A stretch of 64,000 bases of DNA. It comes from Porifericola rhodea. GTDB lineage: Bacteria > Bacteroidota > Bacteroidia > Cytophagales > Cyclobacteriaceae. Both the position numbers and the translations under genes were made by a program. This document shows, one piece after another, positions 27,230 through 35,924 of this stretch (its first letter is position 1; each line of letters starts with the position of its first letter). The notes beneath the pieces are model-generated. The model did no database searches and was not told where the DNA came from. It was given only the letters and a program-made list of their open reading frames with translations. Where the stretch lies: the NCBI RefSeq assembly GCF_030506305.1, contig NZ_CP119421.1, positions 2,303,501 to 2,367,500 of the forward strand, in the 5' to 3' direction.

Positions 27230-29140
27230 ATGAATAAAGTAAATAGCATACGCCTCATAGGACTTGTCATTTTTTTGATTGGGTTTGGGCTCTTTATAGG
27301 ATTGTTTTTTATGTCAGATTACCAGCTTACGAAAGATATTCTAAAGCAAGAGCTGGCTACAGATCAGGATATTGAACAATCACCAAATGCTGCTCAGCCT
27401 GAATCTTCTCAGCAAAATAATGCAGAAGCAGAAACTACAGCAGATCCTCAGGAGAGTGCAGACAAAGCGGCTGGGGCCAGTAATTATCAGCTAGTATTAC
27501 AAGAGGCTGATAAACTCTTAGGACAAACCTACTCTAACAATTTTACATTTGTAAATGAGCTAAATCAGGTATGGTACCGTGCCAATGAGCGTAGCAGAAA
27601 GCTATATGGTATCAGCCAGGAAGAACTGAGTAAGCTTATAGAGGCGGTAGTCAATAATGAGCTTACATACAGTGCCGAAGTGGTAAAAAACGTACTTACT
27701 GGCGAGGATGAAACTAGTACCCTTAAAAGAGAAAAGCTACTCTCTTACACCGGGTGGATGGAAGGGAAGGCTTACGAAAGCAAGGAAGCAATCAGCCAGC
27801 AGCTTGAAACCACAGTAAATAGTGTCAATAACGATATTAGTGGGCAGAAGGGAATTAGTAGCTACCGCAGAAAGACACTAAACACTTCTGTAGTCAAAGC
27901 TTCTACCATAGGTCTGATTAAAGAGCAGACGCTACTTATTCTGTTGCTTTCCGTAGGTCTTACAGTCGTTGGGGCTTTGCTCTATATTTTACCTGGCGTA
28001 AAAGAACTTCCCGGTATTAAGCATAATGGAATCTTTTTCAGCGCGCTAAAAAATCGTGGTTGGCTTGGTATACTATTAGGTGTTTTTCTTATCCTTTTTT
28101 ATGTGGTATTGTACTTCTACCCTTACTACATGACTAACTGGATTGTACTTGTAGACCCGGTAAGCTACTGGCTAAAGGGCAGCCCTGCCGGAGAGTTTTT
28201 TCTCTATGGCTTTTTGTATACCCTGGCTATTTTAGTAATGGGTGTACGCATGTTCATGAAGTACCGACATAGCAATTACCATCTTATTCGTACCAGTTCG
28301 GTAATGTTCTTTCAGTTGGCCTTTGCCTTTCTGCTTCCCGAAATACTACTACGCCTCAACTACCCTTATTACGACTTTAAAAATATCTGGCCCCTGGATT
28401 ATGACTTTTTCTTTCCCAGCAGCCTCAACCAATTAATAGAGGCAGGAGGCTTAGGTACTTTCATGCTTTTCTGGGGTATTGTATTAATTGTAATAGGTGT
28501 ACCAGTACTGGTCTATTTTTACGGTAAGCGCTGGTATTGCTCCTGGGTATGCGGTTGCGGAGGACTGGCAGAAACTTTAGGAGACCCCTATCGCCAGTTA
28601 TCTGATAAGTCACTGAAAGCCTGGAATATAGAACGTTGGCTGGTACATGGTGTGCTGGCTTTCTCTGTACTCATGACTATCGGTATGGTCTATACATTCT
28701 TTACAGGTAGTGGTAGTCTGATAGGCATACCTACATATACGGTAGCAGAGTTTTATGGCTTTTTTATAGGTGCTGGTTTTGCCGGGGTAATTGGTACCGG
28801 TTTTTATCCGTTAATGGGAAATCGGGTATGGTGCCGATTTGGGTGTCCGCTGGCAGCCTATCTGGGCATAGTACAGCGGTTTAAGTCTAGGTTCCGCATT
28901 ACTACCAATGGGGGGCAATGTATATCTTGTGGTAACTGTTCTACCTATTGCGAGATGGGTATAGATGTACGTTGGTATGCACAAAGAGGGCAAAATATAG
29001 TAAGAGCCTCATGCGTAGGTTGTGGCGTTTGTTCTTCGGTATGCCCACGGGGTGTGCTCAAACTGGAGAATGCTAAGGAAGAGGGGCGTTTTGGCAAGCC
29101 AATACTAATAGGTAATGAAAGCGTGAAAGTAGATGCATAG
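27230..29140 (+). CDS. membrane polyferredoxin, NapH/NosR/CcoG-like
   Basis: A 636-residue membrane iron-sulfur protein. Helix 1 (about 8-28) is followed by an extracytoplasmic, mostly helical domain (about 40-225) that begins with a low-complexity Gln/Ala/Glu linker and matches no family known to me. At least six further helices run from about 230 to 535. Cysteine motifs lie at helix ends: CSWVCGCGG near 437-445 and CRFGCP near 535-540. A C-terminal pair of 4Fe-4S motifs follows: CISCGNCSTYC, where the usual Pro is replaced by Glu, and CVGCGVCSSVCP. This resembles NapH, RdxA/CcoG and the C-terminal half of NosR. It sits directly behind an NAD(P)H flavoprotein and ends at a terminator, so the pair forms a two-gene operon. 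Confidence 0.88.
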   Translation: MNKVNSIRLIGLVIFLIGFGLFIGLFFMSDYQLTKDILKQELATDQDIEQSPNAAQPESSQQNNAEAETTADPQESADKAAGASNYQLVLQEADKLLGQTYSNNFTFVNELNQVWYRANERSRKLYGISQEELSKLIEAVVNNELTYSAEVVKNVLTGEDETSTLKREKLLSYTGWMEGKAYESKEAISQQLETTVNSVNNDISGQKGISSYRRKTLNTSVVKASTIGLIKEQTLLILLLSVGLTVVGALLYILPGVKELPGIKHNGIFFSALKNRGWLGILLGVFLILFYVVLYFYPYYMTNWIVLVDPVSYWLKGSPAGEFFLYGFLYTLAILVMGVRMFMKYRHSNYHLIRTSSVMFFQLAFAFLLPEILLRLNYPYYDFKNIWPLDYDFFFPSSLNQLIEAGGLGTFMLFWGIVLIVIGVPVLVYFYGKRWYCSWVCGCGGLAETLGDPYRQLSDKSLKAWNIERWLVHGVLAFSVLMTIGMVYTFFTGSGSLIGIPTYTVAEFYGFFIGAGFAGVIGTGFYPLMGNRVWCRFGCPLAAYLGIVQRFKSRFRITTNGGQCISCGNCSTYCEMGIDVRWYAQRGQNIVRASCVGCGVCSSVCPRGVLKLENAKEEGRFGKPILIGNESVKVDA

Positions 29141-29167
29141 CTCTTACCAAACAGATAAAAATTTAGA

Positions 29168-29197
29168 GGCTGGCGAATATTCCGCTAGCCTTTTTTT
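29168..29197 (+). terminator. terminator after the polyferredoxin gene
   Basis: GGCTGGCG (29168-29175) pairs with CGCTAGCC (29183-29190), one G-T wobble, followed by seven T. Confidence 0.9.
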
Positions 29198-29239
29198 ATG
29201 TTTGTTTAGTTCCTATAAATATGAAACAAAGTGTGTGAA

Positions 29240-30163
29240 ATGACTCAGGATTATTGCTGGCCTAATTTATTTGTTCCAGGAGCTGGAAAATCAGGAACTA
29301 CTTCTCTACACCATTACCTAAACCAGCACCCGGATATATGGATGTCAGAGGAAAAGGAGCCTGTTTACTTTAACAATCCAGAGCGTTGGCAAAGCGAAAA
29401 GAGCCGTAAATACTATTTGTCTTTATTTGTGGGAGGAAAAACCAAACTTTACAGGGGAGAAAGTAGCACAGGCTACATGACATCTGAAGGAGCAATTGGT
29501 AGAATCAAAAGCACTGTTACTGAACCCAAGTTTATTTTTATACTTAGAAACCCTATTGACCGTGCTTTTTCTCACTATAAATGGCTTTTAGGTTCTGGGT
29601 TTGAAAAGCGTCCATTCAAAGAGGCTTTTTTAGATAGCTATCACTGTTTTAAGCAAGGTAAAACGTCAAGGCCATCTTACTATAGCGAGAGCTTGTACTA
29701 TTATTGGATAAACCGGTACTTAACAGAATTCAGGAGAGATAATGTACATATACTTACTACCGAAGACTTACATTCAGACACATTAAATCAAATTAATTTA
29801 TGCTTTGAATTTCTTGAGCTTCGTCCATTAAAATCACTCAAGAATACACAGTCTAATGAAAGTGTAATACTACATAATCCCTCTATATACAATAAATTTT
29901 CAAGATTTATTGCTGCCAAAAAGAAGGGCCCATTAATGACATTTTATCAAAGTTTGCTACCTGCTCAGTACCGAATGTGGTTAAGAAGAAAAATTATCGG
30001 AGCACTTGAGTACTATAAGTATCATTTGGCTAAACATAGCCCTATGTTAACCATAGAAGAAGAAGATCGCCAATGGTTAAAACACTTTTTTCAAAAAGAT
30101 GTAGTAAACCTCATGGCGACCTTTCCGCAAACCTCGTTTAAAAGCTGGAAAGATTTTTTATAG
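29240..30163 (+). CDS. sulfotransferase
   Basis: A 307-residue PAPS-dependent sulfotransferase that would add sulfate to a carbohydrate or lipid. The ATG at 29240 is preferred over an in-frame GTG at 29231. The 5'-phosphosulfate loop is GAGKSGTTSL near residues 14-23; the 3'-phosphate element is LRNPIDRAFSHY near 100-111. The EKEPVYFNN stretch and later tyrosine-rich segments match heparan N-sulfotransferase-like bacterial enzymes. No signal peptide. It is a lone gene between the terminator at 29168 and aspS, and its 3' half looks richer in A and T than its neighbours, so acquisition by transfer is possible. Confidence 0.9.
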   Translation: MTQDYCWPNLFVPGAGKSGTTSLHHYLNQHPDIWMSEEKEPVYFNNPERWQSEKSRKYYLSLFVGGKTKLYRGESSTGYMTSEGAIGRIKSTVTEPKFIFILRNPIDRAFSHYKWLLGSGFEKRPFKEAFLDSYHCFKQGKTSRPSYYSESLYYYWINRYLTEFRRDNVHILTTEDLHSDTLNQINLCFEFLELRPLKSLKNTQSNESVILHNPSIYNKFSRFIAAKKKGPLMTFYQSLLPAQYRMWLRRKIIGALEYYKYHLAKHSPMLTIEEEDRQWLKHFFQKDVVNLMATFPQTSFKSWKDFL

Positions 30164-30468
30164 TCTAGTATATAGCACTATTGCTGTGTATAAGCCAGTA
30201 GTAGGTTTAGGTATTGCTATCTTAATAGAAGTTATCGCCAGTTGGCTTCCTTTTGTACTACTGATTCATTTTGGTAGCTCAGCTAATTGCAATTCTTGTT
30301 GAAGAATTTACAAAAGCATAAAATCTTTCTTAATTATACTATTCTTCGTTTCATTGTTACTTAACCTGCCAAAAATGTTTATTGTCGTTAAGATCAAAGA
30401 CTTTTTACTCTAAATCCTCTAACTTTACAGCCCTAATTTTTTCCGGAAACCTAACAAAACTTGAATAT
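30164..30468. other. 305-base intergenic region upstream of aspS
   Basis: No gene is supported once aspS is started at 30469. A short inverted repeat, AATTCTT (30291-30297) and AAGAATT (30302-30308), is the only structure noticed. The aspS promoter should lie here, but no consensus TAnnTTTG was found. Confidence 0.4.
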
Positions 30469-32223
30469 ATGCTACGTACGCATACCTGTGGAGAACTTCG
30501 TATAGAAGACGTCAATAAAGAAGTTAGCCTGAGTGGCTGGGCCCAGCGTGTAAGGGACAAAGGAGGAGTCATCTGGATAGACCTTCGCGACCGTTATGGT
30601 CTTACTCAGCTAATTTTTAAAGAAGGAGAGACTGCTTCTGAACTTATAGATAAAGCTAGAGAAGTAGGACGAGAGTTTGTGCTACAGGTACAGGGCAAAG
30701 TGATAGAAAGAGTATCCAAAAACCCAAAAATGCCTACCGGCGATGTGGAATTGGAAGTGACTGGGCTTACAATTTTAAACTCTTCTAAAACACCTCCTTT
30801 TACGATTGAAGATGATACCGATGGTGGCGAGGATTTAAGAATGAAGTACCGCTATCTGGACCTGCGCCGCAATGCTGTACGCAACAAATTACATTTGCGT
30901 CATAAAATGATGCAGCACACCCGCCGCTTCCTGGATGGGCAGAGCTTTATTGAAGTAGAAACCCCGGTCCTTATCAAATCTACTCCTGAAGGCGCACGCG
31001 ATTTTGTAGTCCCCTCTCGTATGCATCCCGGAGAGTTTTATGCCCTGCCACAATCACCTCAAACCTTTAAGCAACTGCTGATGGTTTCTGGTTTTGACCG
31101 TTACTTCCAGATTGTAAAGTGCTTTCGGGATGAAGATCTACGTGCAGACCGTCAGCCTGAATTTACTCAGATAGACTGTGAGATGTCTTTTGTGACGCAG
31201 GAAGATATCCTAAACACTTTTGAAAGCCTTACCAAATATCTTTTTAAAGAGATAAAAGGTATTGAGATTACGGATTTTCCTCGCATGAGCTATGCGGATG
31301 CCATGAAGTATTACGGTTCAGATAAGCCAGATACTCGCTTTGGGATGAGGTTTACCGAGCTTAATGAGCTTACGCAAAATAAAGGCTTCAAAGTATTTGA
31401 TAGTGCGGAATTAGTAGTTGGAATAAGTGCTGATGGCTGCGCTTCTTACAGTCGTAAACAGTTAGATGCGCTGACAGATTTTGTTACTCGTCCGCAGGTA
31501 GGGGCAAAGGGGCTAGTGTATGTTAAGTGCAATGAAGATGGTTCTTTCAAATCTTCGGTAGATAAATTTTATACCCAGGAGGATCTAAAAGAGTGGATGG
31601 AAGCTATGGGGGCTAAAGCAGGAGACCTGCTGCTAATCCTGGCTGGCGAGGCGAACAAAACTCGTAAGGCGCTGAACGAACTTCGTCTGCATATGGGTAG
31701 CGAGCTGGGTTTAAGAGACAAAAACGATTACAAACCACTGTGGGTGGTAGACTTTCCTCTCCTGGAGTGGGATGAAGAGCTAGAACGCTTCCATGCGATG
31801 CACCACCCCTTCACCTCGCCTAAGCCTGAAGATATAGACAAGCTGGATTCTGAGCCAGGTGCAGTAAGAGCGAATGCTTACGATCTGGTTATCAATGGTG
31901 TAGAAATAGGCGGAGGTTCTATAAGAATATACAATCGTGAGCTACAGAATACAATGTTCCGTAAGCTGGGCTTTAGCCAGGAAGAAGCACAAAAGCAATT
32001 TGGCTTCCTGATGGATGCCTTTGAGTATGGTGCCCCTCCTCATGGCGGTATTGCGTTTGGCTTCGACCGTATGTGTGCCTTGTTTGATGGAGCAGACTCT
32101 ATCCGTGATTATATTGCTTTCCCTAAGAATAATGCCGGACGCGATGTAATGATAGATACACCATCTACCATCTCTGAGGATCAGCTTAAAGAATTAGAAA
32201 TTGCTGTAAAACGCTCTAACTAA
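30469..32223 (+). CDS. aspS: aspartate--tRNA ligase
   Basis: Charges tRNA-Asp with aspartate. The start at 30469 gives 584 residues beginning [10 protein letters not shown], the family's normal N terminus; the extra 29 codons upstream are non-coding in character. An OB-fold anticodon-binding domain (about 1-105) precedes the class II catalytic core with motif 2 ([16 protein letters not shown]) near 215-230 and motif 3 (GIAFGFDRM) near 528-536. The GAD insertion domain between them marks the bacterial type. Whether it is discriminating or also charges tRNA-Asn cannot be told here. Followed by a DUF427 gene after 57 bases. Confidence 0.97.
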   Translation: MLRTHTCGELRIEDVNKEVSLSGWAQRVRDKGGVIWIDLRDRYGLTQLIFKEGETASELIDKAREVGREFVLQVQGKVIERVSKNPKMPTGDVELEVTGLTILNSSKTPPFTIEDDTDGGEDLRMKYRYLDLRRNAVRNKLHLRHKMMQHTRRFLDGQSFIEVETPVLIKSTPEGARDFVVPSRMHPGEFYALPQSPQTFKQLLMVSGFDRYFQIVKCFRDEDLRADRQPEFTQIDCEMSFVTQEDILNTFESLTKYLFKEIKGIEITDFPRMSYADAMKYYGSDKPDTRFGMRFTELNELTQNKGFKVFDSAELVVGISADGCASYSRKQLDALTDFVTRPQVGAKGLVYVKCNEDGSFKSSVDKFYTQEDLKEWMEAMGAKAGDLLLILAGEANKTRKALNELRLHMGSELGLRDKNDYKPLWVVDFPLLEWDEELERFHAMHHPFTSPKPEDIDKLDSEPGAVRANAYDLVINGVEIGGGSIRIYNRELQNTMFRKLGFSQEEAQKQFGFLMDAFEYGAPPHGGIAFGFDRMCALFDGADSIRDYIAFPKNNAGRDVMIDTPSTISEDQLKELEIAVKRSN

Positions 32224-32280
32224 GTTCTTTCAGCTTAACTTAATATTTCATTGGTAGTTGATAAGTAAACCTGTACTACC

Positions 32281-32769
32281 ATGATAAAAATAAAACCAGG
32301 TCCCGGGCAGGAGTCTGTCTGGGACTATCCTCGTCCACCTCACCTGGAAGACGTAAGTAAACACATACGTATAGTCTTTAACAAACAGGTAATTGCGGAT
32401 ACCAATAGGGCCAAACGCGTACTGGAAACCAGCCATCCTCCGGTGTATTACATTCCTCCAGAAGATGTAAAGATGGAATACCTAAAGCCCGAAGCACATC
32501 ATAGCTTTTGTGAATTTAAAGGACGTGCCTCCTACTATTCGCTGCAAGTAGAAGGTACTAAAATTTCTAATGCCGGATGGTATTATCCTGAACCAACTAC
32601 CCCATTTACCTCGTTGCGTAATTATATAGCTTTTTATCCTTCTAAAATGGATGCCTGCTACCTGGCTGATGAAAAAGTACAGGCTCAGGAAGGCGACTTT
32701 TACGGAGGCTGGATTACCCAAGATATTGTCGGACCGTTTAAAGGTGGGGCGGGTACCTGGGGTTGGTAA
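32281..32769 (+). CDS. DUF427 domain protein
   Basis: A 162-residue soluble protein covering a single DUF427 domain: SVWDYPRPPHLED near 12-24, KRVLETSHPPVYYIP near 45-59, HSFCEFKGRASYYSL near 72-86, and the end YGGWITQDIVGPFKGG. The fold is a small beta sandwich found across bacteria and fungi without assigned activity. No signal peptide. It lies between aspS and a DUF4920 gene on the same strand; co-transcription with either is possible. Confidence 0.85.
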   Translation: MIKIKPGPGQESVWDYPRPPHLEDVSKHIRIVFNKQVIADTNRAKRVLETSHPPVYYIPPEDVKMEYLKPEAHHSFCEFKGRASYYSLQVEGTKISNAGWYYPEPTTPFTSLRNYIAFYPSKMDACYLADEKVQAQEGDFYGGWITQDIVGPFKGGAGTWGW

Positions 32770-32820
32770 TAAGCGAACAAATCACGACTTTCGTCTTTAA
32801 CAGTATATAAGTTTATAGTT

Positions 32821-33270
32821 ATGCATACTTTCACTTTTGCTTTTTTCTTTCTGTTTAGCCTGAATGCTATGGCACAGCAGGTACACTCTTATGGTAAAGA
32901 AATTACTGAAGCCAATGCTCTTCTGCCCGCAGAGCTGATTACTGAAATGGATGGCAAAATAGAACAGGAAGTAAAGTTTACTGCCAAAGTTAATGAAGTG
33001 TGTCAGGTAAAGGGCTGTTGGATGACTCTTGATCTGGAGAATGGCGATGAAGTAAGAGTACGCTTCAAAGATTATGGCTTTTTTGTACCTAAAGATGCCG
33101 GGGGTAAAACAGCAGTAGTAGAAGGTAGAGCTTATGTAGATTCAGTATCCGTAGCCACGCTACGCCACTATGCAGAAGATGCCGGAAAATCAGAAGAAGA
33201 AATTAAGTCAATCACTAAACCAGAGGTACGCCTCTCTTTTATCGCAGATGGCGTAATCCTAAAAGACTAA
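32821..33270 (+). CDS. DUF4920 exported protein
   Basis: A 149-residue periplasmic protein. The signal peptide (MHTFTFAFFFLFSLNAMAQ) is cut near residue 19, and the rest is a DUF4920 domain, mostly found in Bacteroidota. Its mark is the VCQVKGCWMTLDLENG stretch, with two cysteines five residues apart that could bind a metal or form a disulfide, followed by a beta-rich OB-like sequence. Function unknown. The gene is closed by a terminator at 33283-33304. Confidence 0.85.
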   Translation: MHTFTFAFFFLFSLNAMAQQVHSYGKEITEANALLPAELITEMDGKIEQEVKFTAKVNEVCQVKGCWMTLDLENGDEVRVRFKDYGFFVPKDAGGKTAVVEGRAYVDSVSVATLRHYAEDAGKSEEEIKSITKPEVRLSFIADGVILKD

Positions 33271-33282
33271 ATGATGTTGTTG

Positions 33283-33304
33283 CCCGCTAAATGCGGGTTT
33301 TTTT
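33283..33304 (+). terminator. terminator after the DUF4920 gene
   Basis: CCCGC-TAAAT-GCGGG stem-loop followed by seven T. Confidence 0.88.
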
Positions 33305-33373
33305 ATGCAAAAAACATTATAAGTATTATCCTGTATTTTTGCGAAAATATGCCAATTACACTTTCCTACGCTG

Positions 33374-33381
33374 TATATTTG
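33374..33381 (+). promoter_or_regulatory. candidate -7 promoter element of ald, TATATTTG
   Basis: Matches TAnnTTTG, 47 bases upstream of the alanine dehydrogenase start. A second match, TATTTTTG, lies at 33334-33341. Neither has a clear -33 partner. Confidence 0.45.
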
Positions 33382-33428
33382 CAGCCTAATAAAAAATAAC
33401 ATTAACCTGTTCGTAAAATTAGTGCAAT

Positions 33429-34547
33429 ATGATCATCGGAGTTCCTAAGGAAATCAAAAACAACGAAAACCGAGTAGGTCTAACGCCTGCCGGTGTTAAG
33501 GAATTAACCAAGCAAGGACATACTGTAAAAGTACAGCACACTGCAGGAGAAGGTAGTGGCTTTACAGATGATCTTTACGAATCTGCCGGAGCTAGTATAC
33601 TGCCAGATATTGAGTCTGTGTATGCTGAGGCAGAAATGATAGTAAAAGTTAAAGAGCCTATTGAGCCTGAATATAAGCTCATTAAAAAAGACCAACTGGT
33701 TTTCACCTATTTCCACTTTGCTTCCAGTGAAGCACTCACTAAAGCTATGATTGAGACTGGGGCGGTTTGTCTGGCCTACGAGACAGTAGAGCTTCCCGAT
33801 CGTAGCCTTCCTCTTTTAGTACCTATGTCTGAGGTAGCTGGTCGTATGGCTATTCAGCAGGGTGCCAAGTATCTGGAAAAACCGCTGAAGGGCCGTGGAA
33901 TCCTCTTGGGAGGTGTTCCAGGGGTTAAGCCTGCCAAAGTCCTGATTTTGGGAGGTGGTATAGTAGGTACTCAGGCAGCAAAAATGGCTGCTGGTTTAGG
34001 TGCAGATGTTACTATCATGGATACTAACCTGACACGTCTACGCTACTTATCTGATATTCTTCCTGCTAATGTTTCTACCATGATGTCCAATGAGTACAAC
34101 ATTAGGGCTATGCTGGGGCAGGTAGACCTTATCGTAGGTGCGGTACTTATACCCGGAGCTAAAGCCCCTAAGCTTATTACCAGGGATATGCTCAAAGATA
34201 TGCAAGCTGGTGCAGTATTGGTAGATGTTGCGGTAGATCAGGGTGGGTGTATAGAAACCTGCACTCCCACTACACACGAAAACCCAACCTTTATCATCGA
34301 CGATGTAGTACATTACTGTGTGGCAAACATGCCGGGTGCAGTACCCTACACTTCTACTATTGCTCTTAACAATGCAACATTGCCATATGCCCTTCAGTTA
34401 GCTAACTTAGGCTGGGAAAAAGCTTGTGCGCAGATAGAGCCATTAAAGAAAGGCCTCAATGTGGTGAAGGGAGATGTAGTATATCAGAGTGTGGCAGAGG
34501 CTTTTGATATGCCTTTTGTGCCTGTAGAGAAATACATCAATAATTAA
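33429..34547 (+). CDS. ald: alanine dehydrogenase
   Basis: Catalyses the reversible NAD-dependent deamination of L-alanine to pyruvate and ammonia. The 372-residue protein shows the full family pattern: MIIGVPKEIKNNENRVGLTP at the start with the substrate Arg and the KVKEP lysine near 74-78, the active-site segment YFHFASSE (His about 96), the NAD Rossmann motif LGGGIVGTQAA near 175-185, and a C-terminal VDQGGCIET (Asp) element. The normal length separates it from the transhydrogenase alpha subunit at 62826, which shares the fold. Monocistronic, between its own promoter element and a terminator. Confidence 0.97.
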   Translation: MIIGVPKEIKNNENRVGLTPAGVKELTKQGHTVKVQHTAGEGSGFTDDLYESAGASILPDIESVYAEAEMIVKVKEPIEPEYKLIKKDQLVFTYFHFASSEALTKAMIETGAVCLAYETVELPDRSLPLLVPMSEVAGRMAIQQGAKYLEKPLKGRGILLGGVPGVKPAKVLILGGGIVGTQAAKMAAGLGADVTIMDTNLTRLRYLSDILPANVSTMMSNEYNIRAMLGQVDLIVGAVLIPGAKAPKLITRDMLKDMQAGAVLVDVAVDQGGCIETCTPTTHENPTFIIDDVVHYCVANMPGAVPYTSTIALNNATLPYALQLANLGWEKACAQIEPLKKGLNVVKGDVVYQSVAEAFDMPFVPVEKYINN

Positions 34548-34570
34548 CACCAGAGTTCCGATAATATACT

Positions 34571-34604
34571 AAAAGGTAAGGGCTTCGCTCTTACCTTTTC
34601 TTTT
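34571..34604. terminator. terminator after ald, convergent region
   Basis: AAAAGGTAAG (34571-34580) pairs with CTTACCTTTT (34590-34599), extended by GGC/GCT at the loop, followed by CTTTT. It lies between ald and the converging gene at 34611 and may serve both. Confidence 0.85.
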
Positions 34605-34610
34605 ACTGAT

Positions 34611-35066
34611 CTAGGCACAAATTTCTTCATAGGTGGGTAAAGACTCCATAAAAGAGAAGGTTTTAGCCTGATGGTTAATCTGGCAGCAATAATGGTCAAG
34701 CCCATTGGAGATTAGCAGGTAATCAGCCTTGAGTGTACCATTGTAGATAGATGATTGCTCAAACACTTTCTGGCTTAGAGCCACTTTAAAAGATTTACAC
34801 TCAACAATCAGTACCGGAGCCCCTTTCCGGTTATAAACTACAACATCTGTCCTTTTAGCCAGACGGTTGTATTTGAGCCCCCCTTCTACCTGGATAAGAG
34901 ATTTTGGACAAGATAAATGATTGATCAGTAAATGAATAATATGCTGCCTTACCCATTCTTCAGGGGTTAATGCAACGTATTTCTTCCTGATTACGTCATA
35001 AATCACGAGTTTTCCTTGTACTTTTTGTACTTTGTAAGCAAAGGGTGGTAAGTTTAAGGGCGTCAT
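34611..35066 (-). CDS. orphan HsdR N-terminal-type nuclease domain protein
   Basis: A 151-residue protein matching the N-terminal domain of type I restriction subunit R (HSDR_N). The PD-(D/E)xK nuclease core is visible as TEEW-like helix (PEEWVRQHIIHLL), then RTDVVVY with the catalytic Asp and LIVECKSF with the E-x-K. There are no helicase, specificity or methylase genes nearby, so it is not a restriction system by itself. Similar single-domain proteins are common in Bacteroidota and their role is not established. Divergent from the AMP nucleosidase gene, 43 bases away. Confidence 0.85.
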   Translation of the reverse strand: MTPLNLPPFAYKVQKVQGKLVIYDVIRKKYVALTPEEWVRQHIIHLLINHLSCPKSLIQVEGGLKYNRLAKRTDVVVYNRKGAPVLIVECKSFKVALSQKVFEQSSIYNGTLKADYLLISNGLDHYCCQINHQAKTFSFMESLPTYEEICA

Positions 35067-35109
35067 TGTTCAAATCTATTGATATATTTTTTCTGATAAA
35101 AATAGCAGA

Positions 35110-35883
35110 ATGAAAGATAAACAATCTATCGTACAGGACTGGCTGCCGCGTTATACTGGCACGGCACTGGATACATTTGGTGAGTATATCCTGCTGACTA
35201 ACTTTTTTAATTATGTAGAAATGTTTGCTACCCAGTTTGAGGTAGAGATTAAAGGTATAGGCAGGCCCATGCAAACTGCTACTGCCAATAATATTACCAT
35301 TATCAATTTTGGTATGGGTAGCGCAAATGCTGCTACCGTTATGGATCTGCTTTCTGCCATCAAGCCCAAAGCCGCGCTATTTCTTGGTAAATGTGGTGGC
35401 CTAAAAGAGAAGACGCAGGTAGGAGATCTGATTTTACCAATTGCTGCCATTCGCGGAGAAGGTACAAGTGACGATTATATGCCGCCAGAAGTTCCTGCAC
35501 TGCCCTCATTCAGGTTGCAACGAGCCGTTTCTTCCATGATCAAAAAGCATGAGTTAGATTACTGGACGGGTACTGTCTACACGACTAACCGACGCGTGTG
35601 GGAGCATGACAAGGACTTTAAAAAGTACCTTAAAAAAATTAGAGCACTAGGGATAGATATGGAGACGGCTACATTATTTATCGTAGGTTTTGTTAATAAA
35701 ATTCCGCACGGTGCATTACTTTTGGTATCCGATTTACCCATGATTGCAGAGGGCGTTAAAACTGAAAAGAGCGATGCTGAAGTAACAAGTCGTTTTGCCG
35801 CCAAACATGTGCAAATTGGTATAGACTCTTTACTAGAGCTGATTAATTCTGGCGAATCTGTCAAGCATCTTCGTTTTGAGTAA
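35110..35883 (+). CDS. amn: AMP nucleosidase
   Basis: Cleaves AMP to adenine and ribose 5-phosphate, regulating the adenylate pool. The 257-residue protein is the short form of the nucleoside phosphorylase fold, lacking the extra N-terminal domain of E. coli Amn. Family elements: phosphate/ribose site FGMGSANAATVMDLL near 63-77, LGKCGGLKEKTQVGDL near 93-108, the ribose-binding DMETATLFIVG near 180-190 and the catalytic-type SDLPM near 205. Whether it uses AMP or other nucleosides needs assay, but the pattern fits the Bacteroidota AMP nucleosidases. 41 bases before the SLC13 permease and possibly co-transcribed. Confidence 0.88.
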   Translation: MKDKQSIVQDWLPRYTGTALDTFGEYILLTNFFNYVEMFATQFEVEIKGIGRPMQTATANNITIINFGMGSANAATVMDLLSAIKPKAALFLGKCGGLKEKTQVGDLILPIAAIRGEGTSDDYMPPEVPALPSFRLQRAVSSMIKKHELDYWTGTVYTTNRRVWEHDKDFKKYLKKIRALGIDMETATLFIVGFVNKIPHGALLLVSDLPMIAEGVKTEKSDAEVTSRFAAKHVQIGIDSLLELINSGESVKHLRFE

Positions 35884-35924
35884 TATTTAATTTTGAACAC
35901 ACACAACCAGTTTATTCCTACCAC

